From: Tillandsia leiboldiana
Lineage: Eukaryota > Streptophyta > Magnoliopsida > Poales > Bromeliaceae
NCBI GenBank assembly: GCA_029204045.2
Contig: CM055067.1
Coordinates: forward strand, 28,222,838 to 28,286,837
DNA: 64,000 nt
Direction of reading: 5' to 3'
Every line of letters begins with the position of its first letter. The stretch's first letter is position 1. The notes beneath the pieces are model-generated. The model was not told the DNA's origin, searched no databases, and was given only the letters and a program-made list of their open reading frames with translations. Positions 11,662 to 20,637 of this stretch are shown here, piece after piece. A program made the position numbers and the translations under genes.

Positions 11662-13074
11662 ATGGTGATCACTTGGATTATTTTCCTACTTGCTGCCATG
11701 GTACATGTCAAGGATACTGCCAAGCCTAAGAAGGCTAAGAAAGCGAAGAAGACTAAGGATGATTCTGACACTGAATCAGAGACGGAGTCGATTGACTGGG
11801 ATAACATCGAAATCGAGGGAACTGTCCCCATTATCTCCAAAGGGAAAGCCCCTGCTGAAACCTCAAAGGCTCCGGCCACTGCAGCTGAAAAAGGGAAAGC
11901 GCCAATGGAACCAAGTCCAATTGGAACAAAAAGAAAAACCGGTGCAAGAAAAAGAGGCAGTGCCCAGGGAATTACCATTGAGGAACCAGTTACTAGCCAG
12001 CCTCCTCCACAAGACTTCATCAGCTCCGCAAGAATCAAAGATTTTGAGAAGAGGGAATGCATTGGCGAAAGACATGTCAATGTCAATGCAATGAAGGGAC
12101 GGTCTACTCTCTTTGGGACTTTGTTTGACCAGGTCGGTCTTGGTCCCATATGCAACTTCACTGAGAATACTGGGTACTGTCCTCACTCAGTACGGATGTT
12201 CTATCAGAACGCTTCAAGTCTAGTTAATCAAGACCAAGGACGTCGAGAACTTCACACTTTGGTCAAGAATATCAAGATCAAAGTCACACCTCAATTGATT
12301 GGAGAGGTGTTAGGGATAAAGGCCAGAGTTGATGGAACTCATTATCTGAAAACTCAAGTCTTCAACGAAAACTCTTGGAGAGTGGTGGTGGATGAAATAT
12401 GTCTACCAAATACTCGGTCGACAGGAAACTCTGTTTTCTCAAAAGAACTTCGAACAGAGTATCGCTATATAAACTTCATTGTCTGCTACTACATTCTTCC
12501 CAACATGAATACGAAGGTCCTTCGATGGGACAGGATGTTATTCCTTTATCTTCTTGGAAACCCGGCCGCATTAATGGGAGCAAACTTGAATATTCCTTAC
12601 CTCATTTGGACAAGGATGGCGCGGTATGTGGAACACTCTCATCCCACAGAGAGACTCCCGTATCCAATGATAATCATGCGCATCCTTAAAAAGTTTAAAG
12701 TCGACACAAGTACAAGCTCATATATGTACAGTTTGGGTACAATCAATGAGACGACAATTGTGAAGTCTCTCTCGACGAAGCCAGATGATCCCATAATACC
12801 TCCTCACCGCCAACGAGCACAACAACAACAAGCAACAACCTCTACACCAGCAGCACAACCAGCACCTCCATCAACGTCTGATGATGATGCGTCGGTTAGC
12901 TCAATCTTTAAGGAACAACAGCGACTCTCAAACGAGCAAGAACGCATAGCTACTGATTTCGCTGAAATGAAAGAGGATATCAAAGAAGTTAAGAAGGAAC
13001 AAGCTTCTATGAACAAACGGATCAAGAAAATGTTTCAGAAGCTTGGGTGTATCAGCTCCGATGACTCTGCATAA
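11662..13074 (+). CDS. Extra 3' gene of element C (env position; plant-transposon-domain-like, function unknown)
   Basis: Intact 470-codon frame after pol, where some Sireviruses carry an env-like gene. The first 13 residues are hydrophobic, but a second Met at residue 13 starts a Lys/Ala-rich, then acidic, segment with basic patches (KRKTGARKRG) that look nuclear rather than secreted. Residues about 130-335 form a globular region (RMFYQNA, LIGEVLGIK, YILPNMNTK, RWDRMLFLYLLGNP) that resembles my recollection of the putative plant transposon protein domain (PF20167-like), not a viral glycoprotein. A Pro/Gln/Ala linker and a C-terminal coiled coil (about 415-460, heptads of Glu, Lys and Leu/Ile) follow. 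I see no internal membrane anchor or furin-like site. Function is unknown. Its intactness beside a broken pol suggests selection or recent origin. Confidence 0.75.
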   Translation: MVITWIIFLLAAMVHVKDTAKPKKAKKAKKTKDDSDTESETESIDWDNIEIEGTVPIISKGKAPAETSKAPATAAEKGKAPMEPSPIGTKRKTGARKRGSAQGITIEEPVTSQPPPQDFISSARIKDFEKRECIGERHVNVNAMKGRSTLFGTLFDQVGLGPICNFTENTGYCPHSVRMFYQNASSLVNQDQGRRELHTLVKNIKIKVTPQLIGEVLGIKARVDGTHYLKTQVFNENSWRVVVDEICLPNTRSTGNSVFSKELRTEYRYINFIVCYYILPNMNTKVLRWDRMLFLYLLGNPAALMGANLNIPYLIWTRMARYVEHSHPTERLPYPMIIMRILKKFKVDTSTSSYMYSLGTINETTIVKSLSTKPDDPIIPPHRQRAQQQQATTSTPAAQPAPPSTSDDDASVSSIFKEQQRLSNEQERIATDFAEMKEDIKEVKKEQASMNKRIKKMFQKLGCISSDDSA

Positions 13075-13769
13075 ACTTTTGTTTCTAATCTTTCTTTTGC
13101 AGGTTTTTAAGTTTTTGTTATTATTCAGCTCTCACGTTTCTTTATTCTGATCTATTTAACTCTCCTTAAAATTTTTGTAATTTTGGCTTTGTTTGTGACA
13201 AAAAGGGGGAGAGAGTTTAGAGAGAACTTGAACAATGATGATGTGAATGTGTGAACATCAAGGTAAGTATCACTTCAACTTTGACTTTGGTGAAGGGTAA
13301 GTATCACAACTTTGGTTTTTATCTTGTGATTTGTTGCATGTTCCTACTAACTATTCGACTAACTATTTGGACATGTATTATTATTAACAAGTTGTTTGAT
13401 TACTAACAAAGCAAAGTTATGACATTTGGAATTTTATTGCTTAGAAGATATGTCAATGTTTGATTGTGATCTTATTACATATCTGAATTACTCAATGTCA
13501 TGGTGAGCATAAAACTCTATCTCTGTTAGGTTTTGAATGCTAAATATTCTTGAGGTATCTAACGATCTCTTTTTATCAAGAATGATTTCTTTGTGCAGAG
13601 AGTACAGATGTCTAAGTCTAGAGTCTGTTTTAGGAGTTTATATCTCATGTTTTTAAATTTTTGGATCTCCATTGTAAATTTTTGTTGTATGGTGATAGCA
13701 ACAAAGATATCTTTTTGAATTTTCTTTAGTGGATCTGTGTTTTGTCACGAAACCGCCAAAGGGGGAGAT
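13075..13769 (+). other. Element C 3' noncoding region with two polypurine tracts
   Basis: A T-rich untranslated stretch without genes. AAAAAGGGGGAGAGAG at about 13200-13214 is an internal PPT-like tract. AAAGGGGGAGAT at 13758-13769 abuts the 3' LTR (13770) and is the PPT expected to prime plus-strand synthesis. With 10430-10440 this makes three tracts in the element. Confidence 0.75.
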
Positions 13770-15044
13770 TGTTACGGAATTTGAGTTGGCGTAGTTTCGT
13801 GAAAGGTTCAAGTCTTGAAGATTGAAGGTGAAGAAAGTTGGATCATTTAACTCAATCTCAAGAAAGAAGAATTCAAAAGGATCAGGTATGTTTAACTAAA
13901 GTTTATTGGTGATCCGAATACTTCTTATAGTGTAGAAACACCTGGAAGAATTTTTAATTGCATAAAAATCAAAAACTGGTGTTCGGACATGTTCAGGATC
14001 CGGATCAGAGCCAGCGATCCGGATCCCGAAGGTTGTTGTTTCATACATTACTTCGATCCGGATCGCAGCATCTCACGATCCGGATCCGGAACGTTGAGTT
14101 TTTCTGAATTGTATGAATGATCCGGATCAGGCATTCCGATCCGGATCCCGAACGATTGTTTTTCTGGAAACCGTCTTTCTTGCTACTGCAATCCGGATCG
14201 CCCAAATCCGATCCGGATCGCCGTCCGTAAAAATTCTAGAAATGCTAGGTTTTTGATTCTTATCTCCTTCCTAGGGTTTCTAACCTATAAATAGACCCTA
14301 TGATTCTTTTTCAAGGGTAAGCCGATAATCCAAAAAGCCGTCATCTTTTATACGGCCTAAGATCCACATAGAGAGAAGAAAGGAAATCATTAGATAATAC
14401 TCTATGTTTCTTCATCTATATTGATTAGTTTGATTCAGGTTTTCATACTCACATCTTGAGTTGAATCAAACTAATGAATACTTAGATGGTATTTCCTATC
14501 TATCTTTGATCTAAGTATTCGGCGGATCATCACCACCCAAAAACAACGATTTACCCCAAAATCGGCGCGTGGATTCGCGTGTCCTTGTGGATTCAAGGTT
14601 CAACCGCTCTCGTGGATTCGGAGCGAGGCACGTTCGTGGATTCGAAGGGTGCTACTGGGTGAAGACCGTGGATTCGGTCGGACGTCGTGGATTTGACGTT
14701 GGACGCCGTGGATTCGGCGTTGGGCGCAGATCGTGGATTCGAGAAGCGTCGTGGAGCGAGCGGAGAAGATCCTCTAGGAGCGTATGGAAAAGGTTGAGTC
14801 GTAAGTGTGTACGGTAAATCACCTTGTACGTGTTTTAATTCTAGTGGATTTCGCCGTGTTATCGGTCCCGTGGTTTTTTTACTCCGGTTTGGAGTTTTTC
14901 CACGTAAAAATCTTGCGTGATATTTTTATTTCCGCATTGGGTTTTTTATCGCAACGATTTTTGAGTGTTTATACGTTTACACCTATTCACCCCCCTCTAG
15001 GTGTTTCTTAACCTATTTAGATCTATATTACATATAACCCAACA
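13770..15044 (+). repeat. Element C 3' LTR
   Basis: Same length as the 5' LTR (1275 bp), with about ten mismatches seen by eye. It repeats the eight ATCCGGATC sites (about 13996-14224) and the TATA box (14285-14294), and ends CCCAACA followed by the TSD CGCTG. Confidence 0.95.
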
Positions 15045-15680
15045 CGCTGCGCAGTGCGCGCCAACTGGCGCGCGTTGGGAACGCGCGCCTGCGCGGGTCA
15101 GCGCAGGGGCCGCCACGTGGCGGCCCCCCGTTGGCGCCCGCGCGGGCGTGGGAGACGCGCCCGTGTGGCGCCCGGGGTGTCCCGCGCCTGCACGGGCGCG
15201 GTGTCACGCGCCCGTGTGGCGCGCGGCCTGCGCGCCCGCGTGGCGCGCTTGGGTGCGCGCCACGTGGCGCTCGGGGCGCGTGCGTGGACCCGGTGCACGC
15301 GCCCCGGCTTTGTGGACCGGTGTTGGGGGCTCCCCATTGGTAGCCGCCGTGGACCGGGTCCGTGGACCAACGCCCCCCTTTTCTCTTTTTTCTTCTTCTT
15401 CTTCTTTCTCCCCCGAGCGCCATTTCTCCTCCTTTTCTTTTCCTTCTTCTTCACCCGAGCGAGAGGGAGATTGAGGGAGGAGATGGTGGGTGGTGCGGTG
15501 GTGCGTCGTGGGCTTCGTGGATCGCGTGGGGGTTTTTTTAACGGAGCGGTTGGGCGGCGCGGCACAGTCGGGTAGGTCTCGTGTGCTAATTTTACGGTGT
15601 TTTGGCACAGTTTGGGGCATTCTTTTGGATAGTAAATTGACCCTCTTGCTCTTATCTGTGTTAGGGACCGTGTTTTAATG

Positions 15681-16070
15681 CACCGTTTTGCGTGCGGTCT
15701 CCGGCGGCGTGCACCGTTTTGCGTGCGGACTCCATTTTGCGCGTGGGTTCCGGCACCGTGCACCGTTTTGCGTGCGGAATCTGTTTTGCGCGCGGATTTC
15801 GGCACCGTGCTCCGTTTTGCGCGCGGACTCCGGCACCGTGCACCGTTTTGCGTGCGGACTCCTTTTTGCGCGCGGGTTTCGGCACCGTGCTCCGTTTTGC
15901 GTGCGGACTCCGACACCGTGCACCGTTTTGCGTGCGGACTCCGTTTTGCGCGTGAGTTTCGGCACCGAGCTCCGTTTGGCATGCGGACTCCGGCGGCGTG
16001 CACCGTTTTGCGTACGGACTCCGTTTTGCGCGCGGATTTCGGCACCGTGCTTCCTTTTGCGTGCGGATCG
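15681..16070 (+). repeat. Minisatellite in the element B 5' LTR
   Basis: About 15 copies of a TTTTGCGTGCGGACTCC-like unit, average spacing about 26 bp, alternating TGCGTGCGG and TGCGCGCGG forms. The same array is at 21889-22278 in the 3' LTR. Longer versions (about 475 bp) are in the LTRs of E at 34971-35448 and 52097-52571. Confidence 0.9.
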
Positions 16071-17849
16071 CGTGGAGGCCAATTGCAAGTGTCTACGAGC
16101 AATTGGTGGCTTACCGAGGTGGGTTGGTTTTTATCTCCAAGTCTGCGGACTTCTCTCTAATTCTATTATGATAGGATGTTGCATGCTAGTTTAAGTGTTT
16201 CATTGGAACTTTGACTAGCACCCCCGTCATATGTTGCATGTGTAACCAGACCATAGAGAACCTTAATCTGGGCTAGGTTCTTTTATGCTTTAGACATCCC
16301 ACACATTGCTTTCTTCTGGACATAGAGTTTCTCGCCCGAGTAGTGGGCCGAGTGGTCAGGGCATTGTGGGACGTGTGTTGCACTCGGGCCTGGGGGCTGA
16401 GTGGGGTCTGGTGGCTGTGTTAGGCAACTGTTAGTGTTTTGGGAATCGTTTTGGGTAAACGGTGGTCCCGGGTCTCTGGATAGTTCTCTGTTTTGGACGT
16501 CACCACCACGTAGTGATCGTGGTGAGCGTGTGTTATCAGGACCTTGAACCCAGAATGTTTTTAGACACTCATGATTTTAGTAAACCTGTATTTTCCTTCC
16601 GAAATTCTAGGGGTCGTCGGGGCCTGTTCTTGTTTGATTGGGCGTCGGCATCAACCCTTGGGAGTTCGGAAAATAAGCTTGTTTTTAACTGATTTTCTTA
16701 AGAACTAAAATCTATAAAAGTTGGTTTCCTCAATTCAGGACAGTTTTCAAAAAGGGGCAATTTTATCCTCACCCCAAGGGGGTTGAGTGGAAATGATATT
16801 TTATAATAAAGGTCATCTTTTCTCCTAAATTTCCTCACCCGACCGGGGTGAGTGATCTGGGTTCTAAGGGTTGATTTCATTCTTGGGTCGAAAACAACGG
16901 GAGGCTACACCTATAGCCTGTTCTTGTTTGATTGGGGTCGCAGGTATTAGTTTCCCGGGGTTTTCGGACCCTTCGCGGTTATGGCTGTTGAGCGTTTCCA
17001 GCCCGTTAGTATGGTGTGTTGAGTTGGTTTCCCACTTTAACCGAGAGGGGCCGAATCCCTGAACGGTAAAGGATCGAGAACGTCGATAGGCTGAGCCTAG
17101 AGTCTGTTCTTGTTTGATTGGGGTTCTAGGCACCGGCCTAACGGATTCTCGGACCTTTGCTGCGTCAGTCGGTTCTTCTCGCCTATGAGTGGGGTGTCTT
17201 TTTGGAGCCGTTTGGAGTGACGGCGGTCCCCAGCTGTGTGGTACCTTCTTTTAGTGAGTTAGTATTGTGAGATTGAGTCGTGGAGGGTTCTCCGACTTAG
17301 TGATGGTTTTCGAGCTTTGAGATACCGATCTGTTTGATCGTGGATTATAGCCTGCATGAGCCGCATATTGAGACAGTGAGACAGATGTGATACTTGAGTT
17401 CGGTGGGGTCGCACCCCTCGAGCTACGCCCCGGGTGCGATGATGATACCGAGCCTGACGAGGCTACGAGTGGATATGCGCTTAGTTGATTTACTAGTGGT
17501 CGCTTGATACCCCTGGCCGAGTTACCATGGGGTCACTTTGCGTGAGATTGAGATAGTCCGATGGGACGCCCTGGTTGATACACTAGGAGGCGCAGGCTTG
17601 ACTGGACCCTATGGGGCAGTCATTGAGATTTGGGTTACTGTGAGTGAGTGGTTGCATAGCATGTGTCTTAGTAGAGTTTTCATTGAGCATAGTACTTATG
17701 ACACATTAGCAGTATCGAGTGGATGCATACCATCATCTTTGTTTTTCCCCTTGAGCATAGTAGATAGAGACATGATAGCTGTAGATACTTATCCAGCTTT
17801 GTTTTCCTATCCCAGTCTTTTTCTGTTATCTTATGCCTCTAGTAGACTT

Positions 17850-17912
17850 AGTGGGCAGACCGTGGGTCTTGGAGACGGTACCCACTGAGAACTACTGTAG
17901 GATGTAGTTCTC
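17850..17912 (+). promoter_or_regulatory. Conserved two-hairpin LTR module (element B 5' LTR copy)
   Basis: Hairpin 1 pairs AGTGGG (17850-17855) with CCCACT (17881-17886), and ACCGT with ACGGT inside it. Hairpin 2 pairs GAGAACTAC (17887-17895) with GTAGTTCTC (17904-17912) around an 8-nt loop. Other copies: 24059-24121 (B), 2473-2534 (A), 28733-28792 and 57226-57285 (D), 33698-33760 and 50815-50877 (E), 40152-40213 and 47665-47726 (F), 59724-59786 (Z), and a diverged one at 62938-63002. Function unknown; the position suggests transcribed R/U5 RNA. Confidence 0.65.
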
Positions 17913-18441
17913 ACACCCTCTGTCGGTGATAGGTTGCTGAGGCTTTTCTTCCGTTCCTGCCCGAGCTGGCTTGACGGACCGAGGATAGGGAGTCGCGTGA
18001 TAGTTCCCTACCAGCATAGTTCCTTTAGAGTGTGGTAGATGTACCCTTTTTTATATATTGAGAGTTTTTGTTGAGAGACCTTTGCTATGAGGTATAGAGT
18101 TGTATTTTATTTTACAGTTTGAGAGACTGATGTAGTGTGGATATGGTTGTATTGAGAGCTTGTACACTGATGTATTTATTGGCGTTATCTCCCTTTTGAG
18201 TTTTGTATCAGAGGACCTTTCATACGATCGTATTTGGGAGATGGATATTGTATTATTTTCAGTTGTACAGTGTTTGGATTTCAGTTTTTAGTTGTTTACT
18301 TTCAGCTCTGATATCTGTATACTGTAGTTGATTCTTTTTACAGGTTAGACGCTTCGTCTGTACGGCAGTTTCCGTACAGATGGCGGATCTGTTAGCGAGC
18401 CCGGGTCGCAGTTTCGACCCCCGGGGCGTGACAGATTAGAG

Positions 18442-18492
18442 TGGTATCAGAGCCTAGGTTGTAGGTCGTGGTGGACTTAGAAACCCTAGGCT
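18442..18492 (+). promoter_or_regulatory. Element B primer-binding site and overlapping stem
   Basis: The PBS TGGTATCAGAGCC is at 18442-18454. Its 3' end overlaps AGCCTAGGTT (18451-18460), which can pair with AACCCTAGGCT (18482-18492), leaving one bulge and a ~21-nt loop. F (47214-47256) and D (downstream of 29265, with one wobble) have the same stem. Confidence 0.75.
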
Positions 18493-18610
18493 TGTGGTTG
18501 GACATTAGGATGACTACGTGAGAGTCGTGACTTTTAGCGAGAGTCCTGATTGAGTTTTTACCTCTCCCAAGAGACGGGATGAGCGATTGGCATGTTTATT
18601 CTCCTAAGCG

Positions 18611-18636
18611 ATTATGTTGGCTGCAGACAACATAAT
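18611..18636 (+). promoter_or_regulatory. Putative dimerisation (kissing-loop) hairpin, element B leader
   Basis: Stem ATTATGTTG (18611-18619) pairs perfectly with CAACATAAT (18628-18636). The loop GCTGCAGA (18620-18627) is the palindrome CTGCAG between G and A. AGC (18607-18609) and GCT (18637-18639) extend the stem past one bulged G. It lies between the PBS and gag, as retroviral dimer-initiation hairpins do. Confidence 0.7.
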
Positions 18637-18727
18637 GCTATGGAATGGATGACATGTCTTAGACTTTCGCAGGATTGGGTCGTATGGTTGTTGTGTCCTG
18701 ATGTTTGTTATTGTGCAGTGGACTACG

Positions 18728-20360
18728 ATACCCCTGAGACGTCGTGTTGTGAAGATGGCACACCCCGCACCTGATGAGTACCCGAGCAGCGGGAGGCAGG
18801 GCTATCAGAGCAGAGCGAGACCCAGGAGTTATGGATCCAGATGGCACAGTTGCCGGAGGCTGTCCGATGCCAGGAGGAGGCCATGGAACGTTTGATGCGC
18901 TTGTTGGAGCAGAGAGCACAGCCAGTTGCTGTACCGCTTGAGAGTCCTCCAGCACTTTCTTCCTAGGCAGTGGCATATGCAGTTGTACTAGTGGCACCGA
19001 TGGAGCGAGCAACCCCCTCCGTGTCGATGAGTAGTGCCGAGGCACCGAGGTAGGGTGGATAGCGGTTAGTAGATGAGCTTTGAGACATCATCGGTTGATT
19101 GAGCCAGTCCCGGCAGTCTGATCCACCCCGATTGGCAGGTTTGAGTTCGGAGCCGTGGGAGGCTGAAAACTGGATAGCAACAATGGAGAAGTTGTTCGAG
19201 AATTTACTCATCCAGGAGAAGCGTTAGGTGCACTTGGCTACGCACTTTTTGGGAAGGGACGCCGAGGTTTGGTGGCGTCGAGTTCGTCCTGATGGACCAC
19301 CGGGAGCGCAGTTGTTGACTTGGAACCAGTTTCGTGCTTAACTGCTCAAGGCCTTCTTTCCTGACAGTGTAAGCAGAAACTGGAAGGGGATCTTAGACGC
19401 CTGCAGCAGGGGAGTCGACCTCTTCTGGAGTATGTTCGCGAGTTTTGCGATTGTTGAACAGTGTACCCCATGTCGCCCAGGATGAGGCCCAGAAAGTTGA
19501 GCTAGTTGAGAAAGGACTGCATCGGAATATCTATCACTTGGTGTATTCTCGACGAGTGCCGACGTTAGATGCAGCGATTGAGCAGGCTCGGTGGGTTGAC
19601 CGAGGATCAGTGATCATGTTAGAGAGAGACGGAGCGCCAGGGACCAGCTCCGGGGAGAGGCATCCAGTGCCGCCTGTGTTTGGATAGTCGAGTAGATCGA
19701 GACCCCCCGGGGCCGCCACGATCCCAGTCTGAGGGTCGTGAGTCTCAGAGGAGATAGAGACCAGGAGGTTCTTCACAGCCGATGTATCAGCAGCAGCAGC
19801 GGGATGACTGTGTCATTTGTGGTGAGCCGCTTTCTGCGCCGCAGTGTGACCACAGGCAGGGGTGATGTTTTTCGTGTGGACAGTCGGGACATTTTCAGGC
19901 AGCATGCCCTCGAGCAGTGACTACGGCAGTACCGCTTGTGACGGCACCCCCGCTACCTCTGCGGGATGAAGGAGCTCCTCCAATTTACCGCCAGGCAGAT
20001 AGGGACACGACGTCGGGGCAGACTGAGCGACGACCACCTACATCGAGCGGATGAGTCTGTACCACCCGGTTGGAGGGCGCTACGGCAGTGGACCAGGTTG
20101 TCGCGGGCATGTTTTCTTTACAGCAGTTTGGGTTGAGTGTTTTCGGCTTTCCTGTCTGGACTGGAGGTAGAATTGTTACCACATGCACTAGAGGTACAGG
20201 TTCCTGTTGGTGATGTGCATGTGGGGGAGCCTTGTGGATTTTGTCCAGTACAGTTGAGTCTTGGAAATTATACAGGCAGGTGTTACGGTTCTGTGACAGC
20301 TCCACGACTCAGATTGAGCACACTGGATGGACCAGTTGATGCGGTATCGTGCAACGGCTG
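18728..20360 (+). pseudogene. gag: Decayed gag and protease fragment of element B
   Basis: Gag-like sequence in several frames. The expected start ATG reads ATA at 18728-18730. Recognisable pieces are a Gln/Glu-rich N-terminus (LLEQRAQ near 18900), a Retrotrans_gag core (SEPWEAENWIATMEKLF near 19150, DAEVWWRRVRPDGPPG near 19260, LHRNIYHLVYSRRVPTLDAA near 19520), and two zinc knuckles at about 19807-19911. A TGA separates the knuckles where relatives have Arg, which would be a CGA-to-TGA change. Further stops and frameshifts lie at about 19226, 19338 and 19370-19450. Beyond 20010 it follows the damaged protease sequence shared with Z and A, without an Asp-Thr-Gly. Not translatable as a Gag. 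Confidence 0.85.
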
Positions 20361-20637
20361 ATTGTGGAATGAGATCAGTTACCATTGTTGGTTGTGTTGG
20401 CGTAATTTGCGTAGTTTTGGACGTGTAGAGTTGGACGTTCTTTCTTGTCCTCTGTCCTTTGGAATTTCTGGGGTTTTCCAGCTTTTGGACTCCTAACCGT
20501 GTGGACTCGCTTCGCGGAGTGTGCCTAGCGACTGGAGAGATGGAGACGATGTTGATGGATACTTACCTGTGGCTTTGGAACTCCCCTTTTGAGCTGTGTT
20601 AGTTTCGAGGACGAAACTTTCTTTTAGTGGGGGAGAG
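20361..20637 (+). other. Element B 3' noncoding region with polypurine tract
   Basis: No gene. The box TTTCGAGGACGAAACTTTC near 20600-20620 and the tract AGTGGGGGAGAG (20626-20637) directly precede the 3' LTR. The same GAGGACGAAA box precedes the PPTs of E and F and is typical of Tekay/Del elements. Confidence 0.85.

Larger units (their letters stand above)
4236..15044 (+). mobile_element. Element C: Ty1/copia Sirevirus-type retrotransposon with an extra 3' gene
   Basis: A 10,809-bp element flanked by TSD CGCTG (4231-4235 and 15045-15049). The two LTRs are both 1275 bp (4236-5510 and 13770-15044), and I count about ten mismatches between them, so the insertion is young. Internal order is PBS, gag (5544-7565), integrase-RT-RNase H (to 10089), a 1.5-kb spacer, an additional 470-codon gene (11662-13074), then the polypurine tract. 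Sirevirus assignment rests on the long gag with coiled coil and two zinc knuckles, the extra gene 3' of pol and several PPT-like GGGGGAG tracts. Protease and the integrase N-terminus are deleted and pol has two stops, so the copy is defective. Confidence 0.93.
15045..18433 (+). repeat. Element B 5' LTR, part after the copia insertion
   Basis: Contains in order: a very CpG-rich block with perfect inverted repeats around CACGTG (15050-15350); a pyrimidine tract (15380-15470); a TTTTGCG minisatellite (15681-16070); three spaced copies of TGTTCTTGTTTGATTG (about 16625, 16918 and 17103); the two-hairpin module (17850-17912); and the terminus GGGGCGTGACA. The many Cys/Arg-rich or Gly/Ala/Arg-rich open frames arise because these repeats lack stops in several frames; none looks like a gene. 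Confidence 0.92.

Noticed and set aside
11662..11710. Signal peptide proving a secreted envelope protein
   Set aside because: The hydrophobic run is only ~13 residues before a second Met and a strongly basic segment, so translation could equally start at the second Met.
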